Below, piece by piece: positions 45,986 to 54,803 of a DNA stretch of 64,000 nucleotides. Numbering within the stretch: the stretch's first letter is position 1; each line of letters starts with the position of its first letter. Both the position numbers and the translations under genes were made by a program. The notes beneath the pieces are model-generated. The model was not told the origin of the DNA and did not search any database. It worked only from the letters and a program-made list of their open reading frames with translations. The stretch lies in contig NZ_CP039964.1 of NCBI RefSeq assembly GCF_005234135.1, forward strand, positions 1,989,001 through 2,053,000. The letters are read 5' to 3'. Source of the stretch: Pseudorhodobacter turbinis. GTDB lineage: Bacteria; Pseudomonadota; Alphaproteobacteria; Rhodobacterales; Rhodobacteraceae.

Positions 45986-47416
45986 GTGAGCAGCCCAGAT
46001 ACCGAACCCCAAAGCCTATATGCCAAACGTGAGCCGATCTTTCCGCGCCGCGTCAAGGGTGCGTTTCGAAACCTCAAGTGGTGGATTATGGCCTTTACCT
46101 TGGGCCTTTACTACATCACGCCATGGCTGCGCTGGGATCGCGGGCCAAGCCTGCCCGATCAGGCGGTTCTGGTTGATATGGCCAACCGCCGGTTCTTCTT
46201 TTTGATGATCGAGATTTGGCCGCATGAGTTCTATTTCGTCGCGGGCCTGTTGATCATGGCGGGTTTGGGGCTGTTTCTGTTTACCTCGGCTGCGGGGCGT
46301 GTGTGGTGTGGCTATGCCTGCCCGCAAACGGTCTGGACCGATCTGTTCATTCTGGTGGAGCGTTGGGTTGAGGGCGACCGCAACGCGCGCCTGCGCCTGC
46401 ATCGCAGCAAGTGGACCGCCGAGAAGATCCGCAAAACCGCGACCAAATGGGCTGCATGGCTTTTGATCGCGGTCGCCACGGGCGGGGCTTGGGTGTTTTA
46501 CTTTACCGATGCGCCGACATTGGCCGTTGATCTGGTCACCGGGCAGGCGCATTTCATGGCCTATATGACCATTCTGGTGCTGACCGCGACGACCTTCTTT
46601 TTCGGCGGGTTTTTCCGTGAACAAATCTGTATTTACGCCTGCCCATGGCCGCGCATTCAGGCCGCGATGATTGACGAAGACACGCTGACCATCAACTATC
46701 GTCATTGGCGCGGAGAGCCGCGCGGCAAGCTGCAAAAGGGTGAAGTCACTGCCACGAACGGCGATTGCATTGATTGTATGGCCTGCGTCAACGTTTGCCC
46801 GATGGGGATTGATATCCGCGACGGGCAGCAGATGGCCTGCATCACTTGCGGTTTGTGCATTGATGCCTGCAACGATGTGATGGACCGGATCGGCAAGCCG
46901 CGGGACCTGATCGGTTATATGGCGCTGACGGATGAGGTTGCTGAAATCTCGGGGAAAGAGCCGAAATCGGTTTGGAAGCACGTCTTTCGTCCGCGCACGA
47001 TCATGTATACGGTTCTGTGGTCGGGGGTTGGGCTTGCCCTTGTTGTCGCCCTGTTCCTGCGTAGCTCGATTGACCTGAACGTGACGCCGGTGCGCAATCC
47101 AACCTTTGTGACGCTATCGGATGGCACGATTCGCAACACCTATGATATCCGTGTGTTGAACAAGCTTGGACATGATATGGACTTGAATGTCTCGCTGACC
47201 TCGGATGCTGATCTTCGGATTGCATTGGAAGGTACGGATGAAACGACGATTTCGGTGCCTGCGAATGAACAACAGACCCAGCGGGTCTATGTCTTTGCCA
47301 CGCCGGGCTCTGAGGCGGCGCTGAATGACCGGACCGATCTGCGGTTGTGGGTCGAAGATAATGATGGAACCAACCGGATCCACCACGACACGATTTTCAA
47401 CGGAAAAGGCAAATAG
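45986..47416 (+). CDS. ccoG: cbb3 oxidase accessory protein CcoG (RdxA/FixG)
   Basis: Membrane Fe-S protein needed for copper handling in cbb3 assembly; family members reduce Cu(II). 476 aa from GTG 45986 (CGGAG upstream). Five helices (AFTLGLYYITPWLRW first), the motif VWCGYACPQTVWTDLF, the ferredoxin-like clusters CIDCMACVNVCP and CITCGLCIDACN, and a C-terminal Ig-like domain from about residue 370 (LSDGTIRNTYDIRVLNK). First gene of ccoGHIS. Confidence 0.96.
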   Translation: MSSPDTEPQSLYAKREPIFPRRVKGAFRNLKWWIMAFTLGLYYITPWLRWDRGPSLPDQAVLVDMANRRFFFLMIEIWPHEFYFVAGLLIMAGLGLFLFTSAAGRVWCGYACPQTVWTDLFILVERWVEGDRNARLRLHRSKWTAEKIRKTATKWAAWLLIAVATGGAWVFYFTDAPTLAVDLVTGQAHFMAYMTILVLTATTFFFGGFFREQICIYACPWPRIQAAMIDEDTLTINYRHWRGEPRGKLQKGEVTATNGDCIDCMACVNVCPMGIDIRDGQQMACITCGLCIDACNDVMDRIGKPRDLIGYMALTDEVAEISGKEPKSVWKHVFRPRTIMYTVLWSGVGLALVVALFLRSSIDLNVTPVRNPTFVTLSDGTIRNTYDIRVLNKLGHDMDLNVSLTSDADLRIALEGTDETTISVPANEQQTQRVYVFATPGSEAALNDRTDLRLWVEDNDGTNRIHHDTIFNGKGK

Positions 47417-47417
47417 C

Positions 47418-47891
47418 ATGACGGATGATCAGGGTTTTCGTATCACCGGCCGCAAGGTGCTGTTTTTTACCGTCGGGGCTTTTGGCATCATCATCGCAGT
47501 CAATCTGTTGATGGCCTATAAGGCGATCAGCACCTTTCCGGGGCTGGAGGTGAAAAACTCTTACGTTGCCAGCCAGACCTTTGATGCCGACCGCAGCGCG
47601 CAGATCGGTCTGGGGTGGACCTTGGCACCTGAATATGACGCGAAGGCCAAGCAACTGCGGCTCGCCTTCACCGATGAGGCCGGTTATCCGGCCGAGGTGT
47701 CCGCGCTGTCGGTGCTGATCGGGCGCACAACCGAGGCAAGCGATGACATGCACCCAGAGTTCGTCCGTGAGTCCGGCGTTTTCGTGGCCTCGCTTGATCT
47801 GGCGATGGGCAAATGGATGATGCAGATTGAGGCGACAGCCCCCGATGGCACGGTGTTTCGCCAGCGTATTGACCTAAGCGTCAGGGGTTAG
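47418..47891 (+). CDS. ccoH: cbb3 oxidase assembly protein CcoH (FixH)
   Basis: 157-aa protein with one N-terminal helix (VLFFTVGAFGIIIAVNLLMAY) and a periplasmic beta domain of the FixH family (KNSYVASQTFDADRSAQIGLGW...). FixH/CcoH stabilises the oxidase during assembly. ATG 47418 follows the ccoG stop by one base. Confidence 0.93.
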   Translation: MTDDQGFRITGRKVLFFTVGAFGIIIAVNLLMAYKAISTFPGLEVKNSYVASQTFDADRSAQIGLGWTLAPEYDAKAKQLRLAFTDEAGYPAEVSALSVLIGRTTEASDDMHPEFVRESGVFVASLDLAMGKWMMQIEATAPDGTVFRQRIDLSVRG

Positions 47892-47893
47892 AA

Positions 47894-50086
47894 ATGACAT
47901 TGGCGGAGGAATATGACGCAGGCCATGTCAGCCCGTCGGCCTGTCCGGCCTGCGCCGTTGCCCCCTCGGCCGAGCGTCTGGCAGAGCTGAACCGCCCAAG
48001 CCACGCGCGCCTGATGCTGTCCTTGCCCACGGCGCATTGTGCGGCTTGTATGTCCACGGTGGAAAACGGGCTTCAGGCCTTGCCGGGGGTCCAATCGGCG
48101 CGGGTCAACCTGACCCAGCGGCGCGTCAGCGTGGATGCCGATCCGGATGTGACCGCCGCAAGCCTGATCCCCGTTCTTGCCAGCCTTGGATTTGAGGCGC
48201 ATGAGCTGGACCCCGGTCTGCTTTCGGCCACGGAAACCGACAAGCAGGGCCGCGATTTGCTGATGCGGTTGGGCGTTGCCGGTTTTGCCATGATGAACGT
48301 CATGCTGCTTTCGGTGGCGGTCTGGTCGGGGGCGGGCGATGCGACGCGCGATCTGTTCCACTGGATCTCTGCCGCGATTGCCCTGCCAACGGTGGTTTTC
48401 GCAGGCCAGCCGTTTTTCAAATCGGCATGGGCCAGCTTGCGGGTTGGGCGGTTGGGCATGGATGTGCCGATCTCGCTGGCGCTTGTTCTGGCGTCTTCGA
48501 TCAGCCTGTTTGAAACCTTTAATTCCGGTCATCACGCCTATTTCGATGCCGCGGTGATGTTGACGTTTTTCCTGCTGGGCGGGCGTTACCTTGATCATCG
48601 CACCCGCGCCGTCGCCCGCTCCGCCGCCGAGGAACTGGCCGCGCTAGAGGTGCCGCGCGCCACGCGTGCGGTGGACGGCGTCGAGGAAGAGGTTGCCATT
48701 TCCGCCCTTGCCGTCGGCGATATCGTGCGCGTGCGCCCCGGTGGCCGGATGCCGGTGGACGGTGTGGTCACGCAAGGCACGTCCGAGGTTGACCGCTCTT
48801 TGCTGACGGGCGAAAGCCTGCCGTCGATGGTGGCGCCGGGCATGCCGGTCGCGGCGGGGGAAATTAACCTGACTGGCCCGCTTTTGGTGCGCGTCACTGC
48901 GGCGGGCCGTGACAGCAGCCTGCACCGTATGGCCGATCTGGTTGCCGTGGCCGAAAGCGCCAAGACGAAATACACCAGCCTTGCCGAGCGTGCCGCCCGC
49001 GCCTATTCGCCGCTTGTGCATATCCTGTCCTTTGCCGCATTTGGCTTTTGGATGTGGCGGACAGGGGGCGATTTGCGTTACGCGGTCAATATCTCGGCGG
49101 CGGTGCTGATCATCACGTGCCCCTGTGCCTTGGGGCTGGCCGTGCCTGCGGTGGTGACGGCGGCCAGTGGGCGGCTGTTTCGTAAGGGCTTGCTGATCAA
49201 GGACGGCACCGCGTTAGAGCGTCTGGCCGAGGTGGATCATGTTGTGTTCGACAAGACCGGCACGCTAACGCTTGGCACGCCCAAGCCGGTGAACCTTGAT
49301 GTCTTGCCCCCCGCCGCGCTGAAGGTGGCGCTGGGGTTGGCAGGGGCATCGGCGCATCCTTTGGCGGTGGCGCTGACCAAAGCATCAGACATTGCCCCGG
49401 CACAGCTTTCAGACGTGCAAGAAGTTCCGGGCTACGGGATCGAGGGGCGGCTTGACGGCGAATTGGTTCGTCTGGGCCGTGCTGAATGGGTGGGGGCGAC
49501 CCCAGCGCCGGAAACGGCGACGTATCTTTCGCTGGGTGGGCAAACCCATGCGATCCTCTTTGCCGACAAGCTGCGTCCAGGTGCCGAGGTTGCCGTGGCC
49601 GCAATGAAGGCGGCGGGACTGAAGCTGACGTTGCTTTCGGGGGATGCCGCGGTGCCGGTGGCCGATCTTGCCGCGCGGATCGGGATTTCGGAATGGCAGG
49701 CGGGGCAGCTTCCGGCTGAAAAGGCAAATTATGTCAAAGCTTTGCAAGATCAGGGCCATAAGGTTTTGATGATCGGCGATGGCCTGAACGATACCGCCGC
49801 TTTGGCGCAGGCCTATGTGTCGATTTCCCCCGCGACGGCGCTGGATGCGGCGCGCACCGCATCCGATATCGTGCTTTTGGGGCAGGATATGGCACCGGTG
49901 GCCGATGCCCTGCGGATCGCCAAACAATCAACCCGCCGGATCCGTGAGAATTTTGCGCTTTCGGCCGCCTATAACGTGATCGCGGTGCCGCTGGCGCTGA
50001 TGGGGCTGGCCACGCCTTTGCTTGCGGCCTTGGCGATGTCGCTGTCTTCGATTACAGTATCGCTGAACGCATTGCGGTTAAGGTGA
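47894..50086 (+). CDS. ccoI: Copper-exporting P1B-type ATPase CcoI (FixI)
   Basis: Copper pump supplying copper for cbb3 assembly, 730 aa. The N-terminal CPACAV motif precedes a metal-binding domain with HCAACMSTVENGL. The membrane ion site is C409-P-C411 (ITCPCALGLAVPA), the phosphorylated aspartate D453 (FDKTGTLTLG) and the hinge GDGLNDTAALAQA; HP in ASAHPLAVAL is the nucleotide-domain histidine. ATG 47894 is 2 bp after ccoH. Confidence 0.96.
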   Translation: MTLAEEYDAGHVSPSACPACAVAPSAERLAELNRPSHARLMLSLPTAHCAACMSTVENGLQALPGVQSARVNLTQRRVSVDADPDVTAASLIPVLASLGFEAHELDPGLLSATETDKQGRDLLMRLGVAGFAMMNVMLLSVAVWSGAGDATRDLFHWISAAIALPTVVFAGQPFFKSAWASLRVGRLGMDVPISLALVLASSISLFETFNSGHHAYFDAAVMLTFFLLGGRYLDHRTRAVARSAAEELAALEVPRATRAVDGVEEEVAISALAVGDIVRVRPGGRMPVDGVVTQGTSEVDRSLLTGESLPSMVAPGMPVAAGEINLTGPLLVRVTAAGRDSSLHRMADLVAVAESAKTKYTSLAERAARAYSPLVHILSFAAFGFWMWRTGGDLRYAVNISAAVLIITCPCALGLAVPAVVTAASGRLFRKGLLIKDGTALERLAEVDHVVFDKTGTLTLGTPKPVNLDVLPPAALKVALGLAGASAHPLAVALTKASDIAPAQLSDVQEVPGYGIEGRLDGELVRLGRAEWVGATPAPETATYLSLGGQTHAILFADKLRPGAEVAVAAMKAAGLKLTLLSGDAAVPVADLAARIGISEWQAGQLPAEKANYVKALQDQGHKVLMIGDGLNDTAALAQAYVSISPATALDAARTASDIVLLGQDMAPVADALRIAKQSTRRIRENFALSAAYNVIAVPLALMGLATPLLAALAMSLSSITVSLNALRLR

Positions 50087-50090
50087 TCCC

Positions 50091-50249
50091 ATGGAAATTC
50101 TGACGATCCTTATTCCGGTCTCCCTGCTGCTTGGCGGGGCTGGCTTGGCGGCGTTTTTCTGGGCGCTGAAAAGCAAGCAATATGACGACCCGCAAGGCGA
50201 CGCCGCCCGCATTTTGAAAACCGATTACGACGATCGCCCCAAAAGCTAG
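50091..50249 (+). CDS. ccoS: cbb3 oxidase maturation protein CcoS
   Basis: A 52-aa ORF starting MEILTILIPVSLLLGGAGLA, with one membrane helix and a charged tail containing WALKSKQYDDPQGDAARIL, which is the CcoS signature. CcoS is needed for cofactor insertion into cbb3. It starts 4 bp after ccoI and ends one base before the stop codon of the convergent ALDH gene, so the two transcripts overlap at their 3' ends. Confidence 0.93.
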   Translation: MEILTILIPVSLLLGGAGLAAFFWALKSKQYDDPQGDAARILKTDYDDRPKS

Positions 50250-50250
50250 G

Positions 50251-52575
50251 TCACTCGCCGTAGGGTACCCAGATCGTCTTTACCTCGGTCGCAGCCCGCA
50301 AGAAGGGCCGACCTTCGGCATTGGTCCAATCGGTGGCCAGACCATTGTTGACCCATGTGCGTTTCAGGTTGCCTGCGGCTTCACGCTCCACCACTTCTGA
50401 CAGGGGTTTTGCGCCAAAGCACCACATGGCATCCACACCCAGATGCGCGGCCAGCGGTTTGGCCAGCTCCTCATGCGGGCCGGTCACGATGTTCACCACG
50501 CCCGCAGGCACGTCGGATGTATCAAGCACTTGATAAAAATCAGTGGCCGCCAGCGGATAGGCCTGTGACGGGACCAGAACGCAAGTGTTGCCCATCGCAA
50601 TGGCAGGGGCCATCAAGCTGATCATCCCCAAAAGCGGTGCCTCATCAGGACAGATCGCGCCGATCACGCCGCAGGGTTCATTCATCGCCATGGCCACGCC
50701 ACGGATCGGCACTGATTTCACCGCACCATCAAATTTGTCGGCCCAAGCGGCATAGCTAAAGAGCCGCGCGATGCTGGCCTCTACCTCATCCGTGCCGGAT
50801 TTTCCGGTCATATCTTTCAGGCGGGTGGCAAATTCATCGGCGCGTGCCGAGAGGTTCTCGGCGATATAGTAAAGGATTTGTGCGCGCAGATGTGCCGAGG
50901 CGTTGCCCCAGCCCTTTGCACTATGCGCGGCCTCAACCGCGTTGCGGATATCCTTGCGATTGCCAAGGCCGGTATGCCCCAAAAGCTTGCCCTTGGACGA
51001 CCAGACCGCGCGCGAATAGCCTCCATCCGGCCGCGCCTGTTTGCCGCCGATATAGAGCTTGGCGGTGCGGTCCAGACCCGATACCTCAGGCGTTGCGGGC
51101 TCCGCCATGGCCGCAACAGGGCGCAGCGCCCGCGCGGTGCCTTTGGGCCGCAGATAGGCCAGCAGGCCTTCCCAGCCACCCTCACGGCCAAAGCCGCTTT
51201 CGCGCACCCCGCCAAAACCGGCGGCGGCGTCAAACATATTGCTGCCGTTGATCCAGATCACGCCGGCCTTGACCTTGGGGGCCATGTCCAGCGCAAGGTT
51301 GAGGGTCTCGGTCCAGATGCTGGCGGCAAGCCCGTAGCGGGTGTTATTGGCCAGCTCCACGGCCTCAGCAGGCGTGCGGAAGGTCATGGAGACCAGAACC
51401 GGCCCAAAGATTTCCTCTTGCATCAAGGGATCGGCCGCACCAAGGCCGGTGATCAGCGTTGGCGGGTAAAAGCAGCCCTCGGGGCAGGGGATCTGGTATT
51501 TCTCACCCGCGCTGGCATCGACCATCGCGGTGATTTGTGCCAGTTGCACCGGGTCCACGACCGCGCCCACGTCGATGCATTTATCCATCGGGTCGCCAAT
51601 GCGCAGCCCGTCCATCCGTGCGCGCAGCTTGGCATGGAACCGTTCCGCCACGCCCTCTTGCACCAAAAGCCTTGAGCCGGCACAGCACACCTGCCCGCCA
51701 TTGAACCAGATCGCATCAACGAGACCCTCAACCGCGGAATCCAGATCGGCATCATCAAAGACGATATAGGGGGATTTCCCGCCCAGCTCCAATGTCAGGG
51801 CCTTGCCCGTGCCCGCCGTGGCCGCGCGGATTTTGCGCCCCACCTCGGTAGAGCCGGTAAAGGCGATCTTGTTGACATCCGCATGATCGACCAGCGCCGC
51901 CCCCGTCGCGCCATCGCCGGTCACCACGTTCAGCACACCGGGGGGCAGGCCCGCCTCTCGGCTGATCTGCGCAAACAAAAGCGCGGTAAGCGGGGTATAT
52001 TCGGCCGGTTTCAGCACCACGGTATTGCCGGCGGCCAGCGCAGGCGCCACCTTCCATGCAAGCATCAAGAGCGGAAAGTTCCACGGGATAACCGCGCCGC
52101 AAACGCCCAAGGGCTCCATCTCCGGCTGCTCGGAGGTCAAAAGCTGTGCCAGCCCCGCATGATAATAGAAATGCCGTGCCACCAGCGGGATGTCGATATC
52201 GCGCGCCTCGCGGATCGGTTTGCCGTTATCCAGCGTCTCGGTCACCGCCAACAAGCGGCTGTGCTTTTGCACCAATCGCGCCAGCGCATAGAGATAGGCC
52301 GCACGCTTGTGCCCCGGCAGCCGCGCCCATTTCGGCTGGGCCTTGCGGGCGGCTTTGACGGCGGCATCGATATCGGCAGCGGTGCCTTGGGTAACTTGCG
52401 CCAATTGGGTGCCGGTCGCGGGGTTTTTGGTGGCAAAGCCGTCAGCCGGATCGGTGAACTTGCCGTTGATCCAATGGCCAAAGGGGGCGTTTTGCGTGAT
52501 CCACGCCATTGCCTCAGTTCTGGATTCGGGGGCAGGGCCATAGGACATGGAATTGAAAATCTCTTTGACGGTCAT
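50251..52575 (-). CDS. Two-domain aldehyde dehydrogenase, ALDH16 type
   Basis: 774-aa NAD(P)-dependent aldehyde dehydrogenase with two ALDH domains in tandem. The first (about 30-480) is complete: substrate/NAD segment PWNFPLLMLAWKVAPALAAG, glutamate in LELGGKSP, catalytic C297 in GGQVCCAGSR, and EEIFGPVL. The second (about 510-774) keeps only the cofactor-fold part (GVIGAICPDEAPLLGMISL, NIVTGPHEELAKPLA) with no catalytic cysteine, and ends TIWVPYGE. This is the layout of bacterial ALDH16. Start ATG 52575. It lies 4 bp after deoC; acetaldehyde from DeoC is the likely substrate. Confidence 0.9.
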   Translation of the reverse strand: MTVKEIFNSMSYGPAPESRTEAMAWITQNAPFGHWINGKFTDPADGFATKNPATGTQLAQVTQGTAADIDAAVKAARKAQPKWARLPGHKRAAYLYALARLVQKHSRLLAVTETLDNGKPIREARDIDIPLVARHFYYHAGLAQLLTSEQPEMEPLGVCGAVIPWNFPLLMLAWKVAPALAAGNTVVLKPAEYTPLTALLFAQISREAGLPPGVLNVVTGDGATGAALVDHADVNKIAFTGSTEVGRKIRAATAGTGKALTLELGGKSPYIVFDDADLDSAVEGLVDAIWFNGGQVCCAGSRLLVQEGVAERFHAKLRARMDGLRIGDPMDKCIDVGAVVDPVQLAQITAMVDASAGEKYQIPCPEGCFYPPTLITGLGAADPLMQEEIFGPVLVSMTFRTPAEAVELANNTRYGLAASIWTETLNLALDMAPKVKAGVIWINGSNMFDAAAGFGGVRESGFGREGGWEGLLAYLRPKGTARALRPVAAMAEPATPEVSGLDRTAKLYIGGKQARPDGGYSRAVWSSKGKLLGHTGLGNRKDIRNAVEAAHSAKGWGNASAHLRAQILYYIAENLSARADEFATRLKDMTGKSGTDEVEASIARLFSYAAWADKFDGAVKSVPIRGVAMAMNEPCGVIGAICPDEAPLLGMISLMAPAIAMGNTCVLVPSQAYPLAATDFYQVLDTSDVPAGVVNIVTGPHEELAKPLAAHLGVDAMWCFGAKPLSEVVEREAAGNLKRTWVNNGLATDWTNAEGRPFLRAATEVKTIWVPYGE

Positions 52576-52579
52576 GGTG

Positions 52580-53569
52580 TTATCCCATCGCATGGCGGTT
52601 GGCGGCGGAATAGGCGCCGGTGACGTGATGTTCCAGCTGCCGCTCAATATCGCCCAAAAGCGATGAGGCCCCGAAACGGAACAGATCGGGCTGCACCCAT
52701 GGCAGGCCCAGCTCATCGCGCATCAGCGACAGGTAAACCAAGGCATCCTTGGCCTTGGAGATCCCGCCTGCGGGTTTGTAGCCAACCTTGATGCCGGTCC
52801 GGTCGCGGTAATCGCGGATCGCGCGGATCATGGTCAGAGTGACAGGCAGCGTGGCGTTTACCGGCTCCTTGCCCGTCGAGGTCTTGATGAAATCCGCCCC
52901 CGCCATCATGCAAACATATGAGGCTCGGGCGACATTGCGCAGGGTGCCCAGCTCTCCGGTGGCCAGGATCGCCTTCATATGGGCGGCACCGCAGGCCGCA
53001 CGCATCTGGCGGGTCTCATCATAAAGCGCCTGCCAGTTTTGCGTCAGCACATGCCGACGAGAGATCACGATATCGATTTCCCGCGCGCCTGCCGCGACAC
53101 TCTCGCCTATTTCGGCCAGGCGCAGATGTAGGGGCGACAACCCCGCCGGAAAGCCGGTAGAGACTGCGGCGACAGGTATCCCCGAGCCATCAAGCGCGCG
53201 AACTGCCGTTTCCACCATGTCGTGATAAACGCAAACGGCGCCGACGGTCAGCCCCTCCATCCCCAAGGCTGCCAGCAGATCGGGGCGCACGGGTTGGCGG
53301 GCCTTTGCGCAAAGGCGCTGCACGCGGCCCGCGGTATCATCGCCCGAAAGCGTGGTGAGATCGATGCAGGAAATGGCCTTGCACAGCCATGCCGCCTGAT
53401 AGTCCTTCTTGACCGACCGCCGCCCTGGCAAGGTGGCTGCACGCCGCTCAATGGCCGAGGTATTGGCCTGCACGCCCGCGACCCAATCGAGATCAAGCGC
53501 CATGCCCTCATTTCGGGCATGGGTAAGCTGCGGCAGGTTTTGCGTCTTGGTTGGGGTGATGGTTTGCAA
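52580..53569 (-). CDS. deoC: Deoxyribose-phosphate aldolase
   Basis: Class I aldolase splitting 2-deoxyribose-5-phosphate into glyceraldehyde-3-phosphate and acetaldehyde. Start TTG 53569 is preferred because GGAGG lies 5 bases upstream; ATG at 53626 or 53503 are alternatives. 329 aa. Active-site segments are CIDLTTLSGDDT, VAAVSTGFPAG, EIDIVISRRHVL, MKAILATGELG, the Schiff-base lysine in ADFIKTSTGK and IKVGYKPAGGISKAKDAL. It is upstream of the ALDH16 gene. Confidence 0.94.
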   Translation of the reverse strand: MQTITPTKTQNLPQLTHARNEGMALDLDWVAGVQANTSAIERRAATLPGRRSVKKDYQAAWLCKAISCIDLTTLSGDDTAGRVQRLCAKARQPVRPDLLAALGMEGLTVGAVCVYHDMVETAVRALDGSGIPVAAVSTGFPAGLSPLHLRLAEIGESVAAGAREIDIVISRRHVLTQNWQALYDETRQMRAACGAAHMKAILATGELGTLRNVARASYVCMMAGADFIKTSTGKEPVNATLPVTLTMIRAIRDYRDRTGIKVGYKPAGGISKAKDALVYLSLMRDELGLPWVQPDLFRFGASSLLGDIERQLEHHVTGAYSAANRHAMG

Positions 53570-53632
53570 GATGGCCTCCGACTGCACCGACCTGCCAAAG
53601 CTCGCATGCAAACCGGCAAACGGCAAGGGCGC

Positions 53633-54031
53633 TTAGCGGGGTGGGGTGGTCCGTGTCATCACCGGTTCCATCTCTTTGGCTTCATCCTCAAATGTTGCCC
53701 AATCATCGGGGGTGCCGGTATCGGGCAAGGTTTCTTGGTCCCGAAAGCGGTGCAAATGCGCCTTGGCGATGAAATTGGCGGTGATCGGCGCAGTGAGCAG
53801 CAAAAACATGGTGATCAGCAGCTCATGCCAGCTTAACCGACCCTGAAACAGCAGAAAATACAGCATCGAGGCCAGCAGCGTGCTGCCAACACCCAATGTT
53901 GTCGCCTTAGTCGGCGCATGTAGACGCGTCATGGTATTGGGCAGCTTCAACAGGCCAAAGCTGCCGACCAGCCCGAACAACCCTGCTGCAACCAGCAATA
54001 CGGACACGATGATTTCAGAGAGTAAAGTCAT
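53633..54031 (-). CDS. phaG: Monovalent cation/H+ antiporter subunit G
   Basis: Small membrane subunit of the multi-subunit Pha/Mrp antiporter, 132 aa from MTLLSEIIVSVLLVAAGLFG. Three helices; the family stretch GSFGLLKLPNTMTRLHAPTKATTLGVG is diagnostic. The soluble tail is Asp/Glu-rich. Last gene of the pha run; deoC starts 63 bp further on. Confidence 0.92.
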   Translation of the reverse strand: MTLLSEIIVSVLLVAAGLFGLVGSFGLLKLPNTMTRLHAPTKATTLGVGSTLLASMLYFLLFQGRLSWHELLITMFLLLTAPITANFIAKAHLHRFRDQETLPDTGTPDDWATFEDEAKEMEPVMTRTTPPR

Positions 54032-54041
54032 GACAGCCCCT

Positions 54042-54311
54042 TTATTCGATGATGTCGCCGCGCAGGATGAACTTGCAATAAGCCACGGTGGACACAAATC
54101 CGGTCATGGCAAACAGCAAGGCTGCCTCAAAATAAACGCCGGAATGGGAGGTGATGCCGTAAAGGATCAAGAGGGCGATGATGTTAATCACCATCGTATC
54201 AAGCGCCAGAACACGGTCCACCACGCCCGGTGCGCGGAAAATGCGGTAGAGGTTGAACAAAAGACCGATGCCAAAGCAGGCAAAGGCGAAGGTCAAGGCA
54301 TATTGGATCAT
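54042..54311 (-). CDS. phaF: Monovalent cation/H+ antiporter subunit F
   Basis: 89-aa three-helix subunit of the Pha/Mrp antiporter. The segment FNLYRIFRAPGVVDRVLALDTMVINIIALL is typical of MrpF. It overlaps phaE by 4 bases. Confidence 0.92.
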   Translation of the reverse strand: MIQYALTFAFACFGIGLLFNLYRIFRAPGVVDRVLALDTMVINIIALLILYGITSHSGVYFEAALLFAMTGFVSTVAYCKFILRGDIIE

Positions 54312-54799
54312 TCAAAAATCCTCATCAAACGGGCTTCATATCTGGTCTTGATCTCGTCTCGGACGGCATCGGGATCAGGCGCGTGCAGGCAATGCACCAA
54401 AAGCGCGCGCCCGTCGCCAGACATATCTGCGGTTACGGTACCCGGCGTCATGGTGATGGTGCCGGCCAGCACGGTGATGGCCTCGGGGGAGCGCAATTCC
54501 AGCGGGACGGTGATCCATGTGGATTGCAGCTTTTTGTTGGGCGTAAACAGTACGACACCCGCCACGATGAAGTTCGACTTTACGATATCATAAAGCACGA
54601 TCAACACATAGCCGATGATCGCCATCGGATTGCGCAACACCGGTCTGTCAGGCCAATAGGGGGCCGTTATCATCGGAATGATGATGCCAAGGATCAGCGC
54701 AAATACCAGCGAGCCGAGCTTGTATTCATTGACCAACAGCAACCATGAGATCACCAGCAGCAGCGTCAGATAGGGGTGGGGGAAAAGCTTGCGCAGCAT
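54308..54799 (-). CDS. phaE: Monovalent cation/H+ antiporter subunit E
   Basis: 163-aa membrane subunit. Two N-terminal helices (LTLLLVISWLLLVNEYKLGSL first) and the MrpE segment NPMAIIGYVLIVLYDIVKSNFIVA, then a cytoplasmic domain with LRSPEAITVLAGTITMTPGT. It is 4 bp after phaD. Confidence 0.92.
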   Translation of the reverse strand: MLRKLFPHPYLTLLLVISWLLLVNEYKLGSLVFALILGIIIPMITAPYWPDRPVLRNPMAIIGYVLIVLYDIVKSNFIVAGVVLFTPNKKLQSTWITVPLELRSPEAITVLAGTITMTPGTVTADMSGDGRALLVHCLHAPDPDAVRDEIKTRYEARLMRIFE

Positions 54800-54803
54800 C
54801 GGC

